From: an uncultured Clostridia bacterium
GTDB lineage: Bacteria; Bacillota; Clostridia; Oscillospirales; Acutalibacteraceae
NCBI GenBank assembly: GCA_946184295.1
Contig: CAMHEZ010000006.1
Span: 1 to 64,000 of the forward strand
Reading direction: 5' to 3'
Length of the DNA stretch: 64,000 nt
Part shown: positions 53,953-63,134 of the stretch, in pieces
Layout of the letters: each line of letters starts with the position of its first letter
Numbering within the stretch: the first letter of the stretch is position 1
Position numbers and translations under genes: made by a program
The notes under the pieces: generated by a model
Seen by the model: only the letters and a program-made list of their open reading frames with translations
Database searches by the model: none
What the model was told of the DNA's origin: nothing

Positions 53953-55578
53953 GTGAAAAAAGCAGGGAAGAAGTTTTGTTCGCTGGCGGCGCTGTGTTTT
54001 GCAGTGGCACTGACTTTTTCCTCCGCGGCGGTTCCCACGGGGACGGTCTGGGGAACAGAAGTCTATGCGGCGGCTCATTATGACAGTACACAAATGGAGG
54101 AATATGCCCGTGAAGTGGCGATTATCGTCAACCGTGAGCGCGAGAAACAGGGACTGGAACCTTTGAAATTCTCCGATCAGCTCAGCGAGGTGGCCAATCT
54201 GCGCTCCAATGAAATCCAGACGCTGTTTGCTCACACCCGTCCCGACGGTACAAGCTGCTTTACCGCGATGGACGAGGCAGGTATTGATTATTATTACGGG
54301 GGTGAGAATATTGCCTACGGGCAGAAAACGCCCGAGGCCGTGATGACGGCTTGGATGAATTCCCAAGGACATAAAGACAATATTCTCAGTGAGGAACCCA
54401 ATTATCTCGGCGTGGGCGTCACGTATAACAACAACCGGTATTACTGGGTGCAGCTGTTTGCGTGGTCAAATAACCTTGACGGCGATGTGCCGGCAGATCC
54501 GGAGGCGGTTGTCAGGATTACCGGGCAGCCCGCCAATGTCATCGGCAAACTGGGCGATACGGTTTCCTTACACGTGACAGCAACAGGTTCGGGTCTGAGT
54601 TACCAGTGGATGCTGAGCGACGATCAGGGGCAGACCTGGCGCAACAGTTCCACCAAATCTGCGACCTATTCCGTCACACTCGGCGCCAATAACGACGGCC
54701 GCTGTGTACGCTGCATTGTCTCCGACCGCTACGGAAACCGGGTGCTTTCCGATGTGGCGTCGATGAAGATTGCTGTGGTGACGATTACCCGTCAACCGGC
54801 AGACGTCAGGACAGGTAACGGGACACAGGCGCATTTCATGGTGAAGGCCAGCGGCGAGGGGCTTGCGTATCAGTGGCAGCTCAGCGACGATCAGGGGGAA
54901 ACATGGCGCAACAGCTCCGTGAAGACCGCCAATTATTACGTCACGCTCAGTGAGAAGAATAATGGTCGTTATGTGCGGTGCGTTGTCACCGACAAGTACG
55001 GCACCAGCGTTACATCTGATGCCGCCGAGATGCGCATTACGCCGGTCAGGATTACCGCACAGCCTGCCAACGTCACCGCAAGTATCGGCAAGCAGGTGAC
55101 ATTCTCGGTCAAGGCCAAGGGCGACGGCCTCGGCTATCAGTGGCAGCTCTCGGACGACCAGGGCAAGACGTGGCGCAGCAGCTCCACCAAGTCTACCGGT
55201 TATGTCACGACGCTGAGTGAAAAGAACGCAGGCCGTTATGTGCGCTGTATCGTCACCGATCAGTACGGCAATCAGGCTGTATCGGCTGCGGCATGGATGA
55301 AGCCGGTTGCCACAGCCATCACCACACAGCCCGTCAATGCGTCGGCAAGTCTCGGCGGGCAGGTTACATTCACTGTCGGAGCCGTGGGCGAGGGTCTCAG
55401 CTATCAGTGGCAGCTCTCGGACGATCAGGGCAAAACATGGCGCGGCAGTTCGGTGAAAACGGCACAGTATGTCACAACGCTCAGCGAAAAAAACAACGGC
55501 CGCTATGTGCGCTGCATTGTTACCGACAAGACTGGTAAACAGCTGGTTTCAAATGCAGCGGTGATGAAAGTGAAGTAG
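53953..55578 (+). CDS. Secreted CAP-domain protein with four Ig-like repeats
   Basis: 541 residues from a GTG at 53953, with AGGAGG 8 bases upstream; the frame opening at 53899 lacks one. The signal peptide (MKKAGKKFCSLAALCFAVAL) ends near residue 43. The CAP domain spans about 50-180, with the His/Glu site residues in AHTRPDG, GGENIAYG and GHKDNIL. Four repeats with YQW-LSDDQG-TWR fill 185-541. Bacterial CAP proteins are mostly of unknown activity. Terminator at 55629. Confidence 0.88.
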   Translation: MKKAGKKFCSLAALCFAVALTFSSAAVPTGTVWGTEVYAAAHYDSTQMEEYAREVAIIVNREREKQGLEPLKFSDQLSEVANLRSNEIQTLFAHTRPDGTSCFTAMDEAGIDYYYGGENIAYGQKTPEAVMTAWMNSQGHKDNILSEEPNYLGVGVTYNNNRYYWVQLFAWSNNLDGDVPADPEAVVRITGQPANVIGKLGDTVSLHVTATGSGLSYQWMLSDDQGQTWRNSSTKSATYSVTLGANNDGRCVRCIVSDRYGNRVLSDVASMKIAVVTITRQPADVRTGNGTQAHFMVKASGEGLAYQWQLSDDQGETWRNSSVKTANYYVTLSEKNNGRYVRCVVTDKYGTSVTSDAAEMRITPVRITAQPANVTASIGKQVTFSVKAKGDGLGYQWQLSDDQGKTWRSSSTKSTGYVTTLSEKNAGRYVRCIVTDQYGNQAVSAAAWMKPVATAITTQPVNASASLGGQVTFTVGAVGEGLSYQWQLSDDQGKTWRGSSVKTAQYVTTLSEKNNGRYVRCIVTDKTGKQLVSNAAVMKVK

Positions 55579-55628
55579 CGGTCAGGCGGATATGACTGTC
55601 AGCCGAGTGCAAGTCTGAAAAACAGAAG

Positions 55629-55680
55629 ACGGCGCACACGCGTCCTCCCGTAAGGGAAAGGCGGTATGCGCCGTTTTTTT
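55629..55680. terminator. Terminator between convergent surface-protein genes
   Basis: ACGGCGCA pairs with TGCGCCGT and seven T follow on the plus strand. Confidence 0.85.
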
Positions 55681-55710
55681 GGCTGTATGATTTTCGTGCG
55701 TTCAGCGGTA

Positions 55711-58700
55711 CTACTTGGTCTTCATGATGGCGGCGTTGGATTTGACGGAGTTGCCGAACTTATCCGTGACAACGCAGCGGACGTAGCGACCTGTGTTCTT
55801 GCTGGTGACGGTGGGGGAATAGGTGGCGGACTTACAAGAAGTGTTGCGCCATGTCTTGCCCTGATCGTCGGAATACTGCCACAGATAGGTCAGTCCGCTG
55901 CCGGTGGCGGTCACTTTGAAGGTGACGCTGTTGCCGCTTTTGGCTTTGGCGTTGACCGGCTGCTTGGTGATTTTCAACGTCGTGAGTTTCATGATGGCGG
56001 CGTTGGATTTGACGGAGTTACCGAATTTATCCGTGACGATACAGCGGACATAGCGACCGTTATTGGAATCGGTAACAGTGGCTGTATAGGAAGCGTCGGT
56101 CGCCTTGCTGTTGCGCCATGTCTTGCCCTGATCGTCCGAGAGCTGCCACTGATAGGTCAGGCCGCTGCCCGTGGCGACAACCTTAAAGGTCGCCGTCGCG
56201 CCGTTTTTAACGGTACAGTTGGAGGGCTGTGTGGTGATTTTCAACGTCGTGAGCTTCATGATGGCGGCATTGGACTTCACGGAGTTGCCCTTCTTGTCAG
56301 TGACGATACAGCGGACGTAACGGCCGTTGTTGTCGCTGGTGACGGTGGCGGAATAGGTTGTGCCGGTCGCCTTGCTGCTGCGCCAGGTTTTGCCCTGATC
56401 GTCGGAAAGCTGCCACTGATAGGTCAGGCCGTCACCCTGCGCCTTGACCTTGAAGGTGGCTGTCGCGCCGTTCTTAAGAGTCTGATTGACGGGCTGCTGG
56501 GTGATGTACAGCGCGGCGATCTTCATGCTGGCGGCGTTGGAATAAACGGTGCTGCCGCTTAAATCGGTTACGGCACAGCGCACATAGCGGCCGTTGTTTT
56601 TGTCGCTGAGCGTGGCGGAATAGGTGTCTGTACGGGTGGAGCTGTTGCGCCAGGTCTTGCCCTGATTGTCGGAGAGCTGCCACTGATAGCTGAGGCCGCT
56701 GCCTTGCGCCTTGACCTTGAAGGTGACGGACATACCCGCGCCTGCCTTCACGCTGGTCGGCTGTGAAGTGATGGAAAGCGGCGTACTCTGCTTGCAGTTG
56801 TAATGAATGGTTACCCTTTTGATGTCGTCTGTGAATTTGGTCTTCCCTTGTTCCATCTCGAGTTCTACTCCATCATATTGGGTTTTGATTTTTGCCCAAT
56901 CTTCTTTGGAACCCTCGTAGTAGATATCTTTGAGCGCGGCGCATTCATAGAACGCAAATTCACCGATCGAGGTGACGGATTTGGGAATGACAACGCTCTG
57001 AAGGTTTCTGCAATCGGAGAAAGCCAAAAGGCCGATGGATTTGATATTGTCGGGGATCACGATGCTGGTGATGGCGCAGCTGGTGTCATCATACCAACCC
57101 TTTCCTCCGATAAGATGGCCGAACATACCGTGCGGAATCTTTGAAACGGAAGTGGGAATCGTGAGGTTTTTCAGGTTTTTACAGCCGGAAAAGGCGAAAT
57201 CACCGATGGAAGTGACCGTGTCGGGAATGGTGACTTTGGTCAGCTTCTCACAATCTTCAAATGCGCTATCGCCGATGGAGGTAACAGAGTCCGGAATCAC
57301 AATCTCGGATAACGAACATTCATAAAACGCGCTATCGGCTAAGGTCTTGATTTTTCCGTTGAAGGTTACGGACTTGATCAGATTACAGTAGTCCCACCAC
57401 GGTATTTGATAATAGTCGTCCCCATCGTCGTTCTTAACCGTCGGAAACGTCATGGCGCCGTTGCCGCTGATGGTCAGCACGCCTGTTTTGGCGTTGAGCG
57501 ACCATGTCAGATTGCTGCCGCATTTTCCGGTTATGACGGGATTTTTGAGATTCAGGAAAGTGAGCCCGTTCTCATCCGCGTATGCCTCCGCCGTGGAACC
57601 TGCATAGCCGAGTACGGTAACACCAGAATCAAATGCGTAGTCGGAAATCTCACAGTCAGGATTTAAAATGGAAATTGTGCCGTAACCAAAGTAAGCATTA
57701 TCGCCGATGGCGGAAACGCTGGCTTTGACTTCATAGTTCTCAATTCCCTCGGGGATAAAGAGCAGTTTGGTAAGAGCCTTGTTGAATACCGCGCCGTCCA
57801 CACTTGCGTACTTGGGATCGTTTTTGGAGATGTTGACGGCCTTCAGCGATTCCAATACAGCAAACGCTTCGATATCATCCGGATCCAGCGATTTACCCAT
57901 GGTAATGGTGTTCAGTGTCTCACAATCGTTAAACACGTAACCTTCCAGTGACGTCACGGAGCTGCCGATGGTCAGGTTTTTCAGATGCTTTAAGTTTTCA
58001 AAAGAACCATCTTCCAGGGTTTTGACGGAGGACGGAACGGTATAGAAGACGTCAGTCTTGCCGCTGGGATAAGAAATCAGTTTACTCATTGCTTTGTTGA
58101 ATAAAACGCCGTCCTTGGAAGCGTACACCTGATTGCCACTGTCCACGGAAAAGCCTGTGAATTTGTCACAATTTTGGAAAGCATCGGGAGAGATAAAAGT
58201 GACTGAAGAAGGAATTTTCACGGATGTCAGTGAATGGCATTCCTCAAAGGCGTAATCGTCAATACTGGTCACGCCTTTGGTAATTGTCACGTCGGTCAGA
58301 CTCGTGCATTCGCAGAACGCATAGCAATCCAAAGAGGCAACCTGCCGGGGGATGGTGACGCGCTTCAATGACTTGCAACCGTAAAATGCATACTCATCGA
58401 TTTTCTTCAGACTGTCGGGAAGCGTGATCTCAGCCAGATTGGTGCAACCGGCAAACGCAGAATCACCGATGGAGACAGTGGCGGAGGAAAGTGTCACTTT
58501 TTTCACACCGGAGCCTTCGAAGGCATAGTCGGGAATGGCGGTGACGGTTTTGGGCAGCGTAATGCTCGTTAGTTTCTCACAGCCGTAAAAACATGAGTCC
58601 GATAACGACTTGACCGTGTCCGGTACGGTGAAACTACCCGCCTTGCCCGCAGGACAACATATCAGTTTGGTTTTATTCTTGTTATACAAAACGCCGTCTA

Positions 58701-59205
58701 CGCTTGCGTAAGACGAATTGCTGCTGTCCACAGAGAAATTGCTCAACGATGAGCAATTCTCAAAAGTGCCGTTCCCAATGGAGGTGACGGAACGCGGAAT
58801 CGTAACGCGGGTGAGTGCTTGGTTGCCCGAAAACGCACCTGCACCGATTTTGGTGACGGTTTCGGGAATGGACATTTCCTTCACATTTTTGCAGTTGGCA
58901 AATGCATAAAAACCGATGCTCGTAACGCCCTTGGCAATGACGATTTTTTTGATCGCGTCACTGTCAAAGTCATCGTAATCCCACGGAGTATCCCAATCAC
59001 CCTCATAATCGTACATAGCTCCGCTGCCGCTGACGGTCAGCACACCGGTGCTTTTGTCGAAGCTCCAGTTCACATGTTCGCCGCACGTACCGGTTACGGT
59101 CTGGCTGGCGGCAATGACCGTGGGGAATGCCGATACGCTCCCCATGCTGTATGTTCCCGCGAGCAGCGCGAGCGCGATCATCAGAGATAAAGCTTTTTTC
59201 TTCAA
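55711..59205 (-). CDS. Secreted BspA-type leucine-rich repeat protein with four Ig-like repeats
   Basis: About 1164 residues from a TTG at 59205, preceded by GTGAGG; it yields a classic signal peptide (MKKKALSLMIALALLAG). The ATG at 59226 has no ribosome site. Residues 35-800 hold many LRR_5 units (xxIGxxAFxxCxxLxxxxIPxxV), with short non-repeat blocks (VSGSGAMYD, ISGNGAMTF). Residues 800-1164 are four Ig-like repeats, the same type as in the two neighbouring genes. Expected at the cell surface, for adhesion or binding. No sortase motif or SLH domain is seen. Confidence 0.88.
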   Translation of the reverse strand: MKKKALSLMIALALLAGTYSMGSVSAFPTVIAASQTVTGTCGEHVNWSFDKSTGVLTVSGSGAMYDYEGDWDTPWDYDDFDSDAIKKIVIAKGVTSIGFYAFANCKNVKEMSIPETVTKIGAGAFSGNQALTRVTIPRSVTSIGNGTFENCSSLSNFSVDSSNSSYASVDGVLYNKNKTKLICCPAGKAGSFTVPDTVKSLSDSCFYGCEKLTSITLPKTVTAIPDYAFEGSGVKKVTLSSATVSIGDSAFAGCTNLAEITLPDSLKKIDEYAFYGCKSLKRVTIPRQVASLDCYAFCECTSLTDVTITKGVTSIDDYAFEECHSLTSVKIPSSVTFISPDAFQNCDKFTGFSVDSGNQVYASKDGVLFNKAMSKLISYPSGKTDVFYTVPSSVKTLEDGSFENLKHLKNLTIGSSVTSLEGYVFNDCETLNTITMGKSLDPDDIEAFAVLESLKAVNISKNDPKYASVDGAVFNKALTKLLFIPEGIENYEVKASVSAIGDNAYFGYGTISILNPDCEISDYAFDSGVTVLGYAGSTAEAYADENGLTFLNLKNPVITGKCGSNLTWSLNAKTGVLTISGNGAMTFPTVKNDDGDDYYQIPWWDYCNLIKSVTFNGKIKTLADSAFYECSLSEIVIPDSVTSIGDSAFEDCEKLTKVTIPDTVTSIGDFAFSGCKNLKNLTIPTSVSKIPHGMFGHLIGGKGWYDDTSCAITSIVIPDNIKSIGLLAFSDCRNLQSVVIPKSVTSIGEFAFYECAALKDIYYEGSKEDWAKIKTQYDGVELEMEQGKTKFTDDIKRVTIHYNCKQSTPLSITSQPTSVKAGAGMSVTFKVKAQGSGLSYQWQLSDNQGKTWRNSSTRTDTYSATLSDKNNGRYVRCAVTDLSGSTVYSNAASMKIAALYITQQPVNQTLKNGATATFKVKAQGDGLTYQWQLSDDQGKTWRSSKATGTTYSATVTSDNNGRYVRCIVTDKKGNSVKSNAAIMKLTTLKITTQPSNCTVKNGATATFKVVATGSGLTYQWQLSDDQGKTWRNSKATDASYTATVTDSNNGRYVRCIVTDKFGNSVKSNAAIMKLTTLKITKQPVNAKAKSGNSVTFKVTATGSGLTYLWQYSDDQGKTWRNTSCKSATYSPTVTSKNTGRYVRCVVTDKFGNSVKSNAAIMKTK

Positions 59206-59269
59206 AACAAAATACCTCACTTTCATTTTTGTTGGATTTCCGGCGTGACAGAGCGGTCACGCTGGAATT

Positions 59270-59298
59270 ATTATACAACTTTTTTATCCTGATTGCAA
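59270..59298 (-). promoter_or_regulatory. Promoter of the leucine-rich repeat gene
   Basis: Minus-strand TTGCAA (59298-59293) and TATAAT (59275-59270) with a 17-base spacer. Confidence 0.85.
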
Positions 59299-59426
59299 TA
59301 TAATTGTAGAATTTATCCGATTTTTTGAAAATTTTATTTGCATACAAATGTTTTTTGGCTTTTTTTGGCAATGCTTCTGAGAAACGCCTGTGACTGATCC
59401 GGAAAAATTTATCCCGGATTTAATGC

Positions 59427-59455
59427 TTTACATTCACAAGATAATGTGCTAAAAT
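59427..59455 (+). promoter_or_regulatory. Promoter of the TrpR-like regulator operon
   Basis: TTTACA and TAAAAT with a 17-base spacer; leader of about 95 bases. Confidence 0.65.
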
Positions 59456-59555
59456 AGCAGTACATGAAATTTTTTTACCCGGCGTAGTATTTTTGACGTT
59501 GACAAAAAATGACAGTCGAAAATCAGGCGCGAAACCAGCGTGAAGGAAGTTTTAT

Positions 59556-59930
59556 ATGGGCACAAACAATCACAAATTACGAGACGAAAATCTCGACTTT
59601 CTTTTCAGCGGCATTCTGAAACTGGAAACCTTGGAGGAATGCTACGAGTTTTTTGAAGATCTGTGTACGGTGGCGGAGATCAAGGCGATGTCACAGCGGG
59701 CAGTGGTGGCCAAAATGCTGCGCGATCATCACGTTTACAGCGACATCGTGGCCAAGACCGGCGCGAGCACCGCTACCATCAGCCGTGTCAACCGTTCGCT
59801 CAATTACGGCCGCGACGGCTATGACATGGTGTTCAGCCGCATGACCGAAGAGGAACAGCACATGATTGACACGCCGACTGAGGCGGCAGCGGAACAGGCT
59901 CCTTCAGAGGAGGACGGCGCGGCACAATGA
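59556..59930 (+). CDS. YerC/YecD-family TrpR-related regulator
   Basis: 124 residues. LETLEECYEFFEDLCTVAEI and MSQRAVVAKML lead to the helix-turn-helix TGASTATISRVNRSL and the family pattern GRDGYDMV. An acidic tail ends the protein. Regulatory target unknown. Good GAAGGAAG before the ATG; ATGA overlap with the methyltransferase gene. Confidence 0.92.
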   Translation: MGTNNHKLRDENLDFLFSGILKLETLEECYEFFEDLCTVAEIKAMSQRAVVAKMLRDHHVYSDIVAKTGASTATISRVNRSLNYGRDGYDMVFSRMTEEEQHMIDTPTEAAAEQAPSEEDGAAQ

Positions 59931-60658
59931 GCTATGAGGCATTCGCGGAGTATTATGACGCGTTGATGAGCGACGTGGATTATCAGGGCCGGGCGGCTTA
60001 TCTCGACCGGCTGATCCGGTCGCATAAGCCCGACGCCCGCCTGCTGGTGGATCTCGCGTGCGGAACCGGCAGCATGACGGTGGCATTTGCCAAACTGGGG
60101 TACGACGTGATCGGCACGGATATGTCGGAGGACATGCTTTCCAAAGCGCGTGACAAGTCGGACGGCAGCATTCTGTACCTGTGTCAGCCGATGCAGGAGC
60201 TGGATATGTACGGTACGATCGACGCCTTTGTGTGTACGCTCGACAGTCTCAATCATCTGCCCGACCGGAAGGAGCTGGTCAGGGCCTTTGCCAGGGTGGC
60301 GCTGTTTCTGGAGCCGGATGGGGTGTTTGTCTTTGACATGAACACGCCCTACAAGCATGAATACGTGCTGGGCAGCAACACCTTCGTTTATGAGACGGAA
60401 CAGGTCTATTGCGTGTGGCAGAATGAATATACTGGCGGCGGAAAGGTAGACATTGCGCTGGATTTCTTTGAGGAACAGGCCGACGGCCGTTACGAGCGTT
60501 ATTGTGAGGATTTCTGCGAGGTTGCGTATTCGTTGGCTGAGACAGAGAAAATGCTTGACGAGGCAGGTCTGCAACTGCTGGCCGCTTATGACGACATGAC
60601 GCTGGCGCCGCCGCGTGAGGACAGCGAAAGAATCGTGTTTGTCGCGGCCAAGCGGTGA
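59927..60658 (+). CDS. Class I SAM-dependent methyltransferase
   Basis: 243 residues. MSYEAFAEYYDALMSDVDY is the usual opening of this group; motif I is LVDLACGTGSMT, followed by VIGTDMSEDML and FVFDMNTPYKH. The methyl acceptor is unknown. Coupled by four-base overlap to the regulator upstream and adjacent to hslO downstream. Confidence 0.9.
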   Translation: MSYEAFAEYYDALMSDVDYQGRAAYLDRLIRSHKPDARLLVDLACGTGSMTVAFAKLGYDVIGTDMSEDMLSKARDKSDGSILYLCQPMQELDMYGTIDAFVCTLDSLNHLPDRKELVRAFARVALFLEPDGVFVFDMNTPYKHEYVLGSNTFVYETEQVYCVWQNEYTGGGKVDIALDFFEEQADGRYERYCEDFCEVAYSLAETEKMLDEAGLQLLAAYDDMTLAPPREDSERIVFVAAKR

Positions 60659-60684
60659 TTTTTTTGGAGGTATTTGGAAACGGT

Positions 60685-61581
60685 ATGAGCAAATTAGTCA
60701 GATGTATTACTACGGACGGCCTCGTGATGGGGGCCGCGATTGATTCCACGGATATTGTGCGCAAGGCGCAGGAGCTTCATCGCACCACGCCCGTGATGAC
60801 AGCCGCGCTCGGAAGGCTGCTGACCGGTGCGTCGATCATGGGCAACAAATTAAAGGAGGACAACGCCTCGCTCACGCTGCGCGTGAACGGCGGCGGCCCC
60901 GCCGGTTCTGTGATTGCCGTGTCGGACAGCAAGGGCAATGTACGCGGATACGCGCAGGAGGCGGGTCTGCTGCTGATGCCCAATGATAAGGGGCAGCTTG
61001 ACGTGGCGGGCGCCATTGGCAGGGACGGCACGGTCACGGTCATCAAGGATTACGGCTACGGTCAGCCCTACTGCACCCAGACCCCTATCGTTACGGGAGA
61101 AATTGCTGAGGACCTGACCGCGTATTATGCGATCAGCGAGCAGGTGCCGACGATCTTTTGCATCGGGGTGCATTTCGATAAACTGTGGCGAATGGACAAG
61201 GCGGGCGGGCTGCTGATTCAACTGCTGCCCGCAGCGGATCACCGCGAGATCGAGAAGCTGGAAGAAATGCTCAAAACCATGCCGCCTGTGACCCAGATGC
61301 TGCTCGAGGGCAACACGCCGGAGCAGATTCTGGCGCGCACGCTGCCCGGCTTTGAATTGGAAATCTTCGACAGTCAGGAGGTTGAATACCGCTGCGACTG
61401 CTCGCTTGAGCGGGTGGAAAACGCCTTCATGACGATGCGGCCGGACGAAATACGGGGTCTGGCCGATGAAAGCGGCAAGGCGGAGGTGCTCTGCCACTTC
61501 TGCAACAAGAAGTATTATATCACGCAGGAGCGGCTCAACGAGCTGGCAAAGATACAGGAAGAGCGAATGAAGCAGAACTGA
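60685..61581 (+). CDS. hslO: Redox-regulated chaperone Hsp33
   Basis: 298 residues from the ATG at 60685; the frame opens earlier with a GTG at 60655 but MSKLVRCITTDG is the family start. The C-terminal zinc switch is CDC (EYRCDCSL) and CHFC, the four cysteines that release zinc on oxidation and activate the chaperone. Last of three linked genes. Confidence 0.95.
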   Translation: MSKLVRCITTDGLVMGAAIDSTDIVRKAQELHRTTPVMTAALGRLLTGASIMGNKLKEDNASLTLRVNGGGPAGSVIAVSDSKGNVRGYAQEAGLLLMPNDKGQLDVAGAIGRDGTVTVIKDYGYGQPYCTQTPIVTGEIAEDLTAYYAISEQVPTIFCIGVHFDKLWRMDKAGGLLIQLLPAADHREIEKLEEMLKTMPPVTQMLLEGNTPEQILARTLPGFELEIFDSQEVEYRCDCSLERVENAFMTMRPDEIRGLADESGKAEVLCHFCNKKYYITQERLNELAKIQEERMKQN

Positions 61582-61613
61582 CAGCAGAATTGGTCTGTTA
61601 GGGGGAATATGCG

Positions 61614-62279
61614 TTGCGGTATACGGAGAAGGAAGAAAAGGGCATCCACAAGGTAGAAAATATGAATCGTTTTTTCGACAAGGTGCTGATGCCTGCTGTC
61701 GGCGCACTGATGATTATCACGCTGGTATTGTTTATCGCGGGGCGCGTCAGGCATAAATTCGGCGGCGGAGAGAATCGGGCGGCGGAACCCCCAAGTACGG
61801 CAGCGGTATCGTCCGATCCGACGGAGGCGCTGGCGCTGATGGCGCTGCGGGAGACGCTTCTGGCGGGTTACGCGGACCATGTTGACGCGTTTGAAACGTA
61901 TGGGTATGAGCCTGCCGAAGGGTACGCGCAGGATCTGGCGCTGCGCAAGCAGGTGGACAAGGAACTGGTCATTTACCAGTTTGCGGACGGTACGATGGGG
62001 GACTTTACCATACTGAAATACGCGCCTTCCGATGACGGATTCGGTTATACGTCGCTGTCGCTGACCGTTTCTTCTGAGACGCTGCTCAATGTCAGCCTTA
62101 AAGGAGAGGATTTTGACTATCAGGTAGCCTTTACCGCGACGGATTTTTCCACCTATCAGGTAGAGGACGAAAAAGATTATCAGAATATGATGAAGCTGAT
62201 ATCGACGGACGATCTCACCGCGATGTACGATATCTTCGCGGCAGATTTGCGGGCGATGGCGCGTCGGGTGAAGGATTAA
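61614..62279 (+). CDS. Membrane-anchored protein of unknown function
   Basis: 221 residues from a TTG at 61614 (GGGGGA upstream), or 205 from the ATG at 61662 (AAGG upstream), which gives MNRFFDKVLMPAVGALMI. One helix at about 22-43, then a low-complexity linker and a soluble domain of about 150 residues with an acidic, aromatic character. No family recognised. Outside location is likely. Confidence 0.7.
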   Translation: MRYTEKEEKGIHKVENMNRFFDKVLMPAVGALMIITLVLFIAGRVRHKFGGGENRAAEPPSTAAVSSDPTEALALMALRETLLAGYADHVDAFETYGYEPAEGYAQDLALRKQVDKELVIYQFADGTMGDFTILKYAPSDDGFGYTSLSLTVSSETLLNVSLKGEDFDYQVAFTATDFSTYQVEDEKDYQNMMKLISTDDLTAMYDIFAADLRAMARRVKD

Positions 62280-62308
62280 CGACTGCGTTGTAAAATTTCG
62301 GCACCCTA

Positions 62309-62337
62309 TTGACAAATCGGCACATTTTTGATAGAAT
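62309..62337 (+). promoter_or_regulatory. Promoter of the NifU-like/GGGtGRT genes
   Basis: TTGACA and TAGAAT with a 17-base spacer. Confidence 0.85.
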
Positions 62338-62420
62338 TGAATCGCAGAATTTTTGCGCTTTTGCTATGCCTGACGGCGGCGCGGGAGCTAATTCATAAAA
62401 ATTCAAGGAGGAAGATCTTC

Positions 62421-63113
62421 ATGATCTATTCAACAGAAGTAAAAGGTATGTGTCCGGTTCACCAAGGCGTACACCACGGTGCCGCTCCCATACCCGAAGA
62501 GGCCAAGTGGGTCAAGGCGCGTGAGGTGAAGGACATTTCCGGTTATACCCACGGTATCGGCTGGTGCGCACCGCAGCAGGGCTGCTGCAAGCTGTCGCTC
62601 AACGTCAAGGACGGCATCATTCAGGAGGCGCTGGTGGAGACGATCGGCTGCTCCGGTATGACCCATTCCGCCGCTATGGCTTCCGAGATTCTTCCCGGTC
62701 TCACCGTCATGGAAGCGCTCAATACCGACCTTGTGTGTGACGCGATCAACACCGCTATGAGAGAGCTCTTCCTCCAGATCGTTTACGGCCGTACCCAGAG
62801 CGCGTTCTCCGAAGACGGTCTCCAGATCGGCGCGGGTCTTGAAGACCTCGGCAAAGGCGCCCGTTCCATGGTCGCTACCACTTACGGCACTCTCTCCAAG
62901 GGTCCCCGTTACCTCGAACTCACCGATGGTTATATCACCGAGCTGGCACTCGATGAGGAAGACGAGATCATCGGCTACAAGTACGTCAACTTCGGCAAGA
63001 TGATGGACTTCATCAAGGCGGGCGACGATGCCGCGACGGCACTCAAGAAGGCTTCCGGCCAGTACGGCCGCGTGGCTGACGCCATCAGATTCATTGATCC
63101 GAGAAAAGAATAA
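62421..63113 (+). CDS. NifU-like iron-sulfur cluster scaffold protein
   Basis: 230 residues from the ATG at 62421, which has AAGGAGG 9 bases upstream; the frame opens earlier at 62328 inside the leader. Cysteines lie at KGMCPVH, GWCAPQQGCC and TIGCSGMTHS; VKDGIIQEALVETIGCSG resembles the IscU/NifU N-terminal fold. It is regularly found beside GGGtGRT genes in clostridia, as here. C-ending codons dominate, suggesting high expression. Confidence 0.85.
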   Translation: MIYSTEVKGMCPVHQGVHHGAAPIPEEAKWVKAREVKDISGYTHGIGWCAPQQGCCKLSLNVKDGIIQEALVETIGCSGMTHSAAMASEILPGLTVMEALNTDLVCDAINTAMRELFLQIVYGRTQSAFSEDGLQIGAGLEDLGKGARSMVATTYGTLSKGPRYLELTDGYITELALDEEDEIIGYKYVNFGKMMDFIKAGDDAATALKKASGQYGRVADAIRFIDPRKE

Positions 63114-63134
63114 TTACCGAGGAGGAACGTAACC

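Larger units (their letters stand above)
59206..59555. other. Divergent intergenic region, 350 bases
   Basis: Holds the minus-strand promoter at 59270-59298 and the plus-strand promoter at 59427-59455. Nothing else recognised. Confidence 0.6.
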
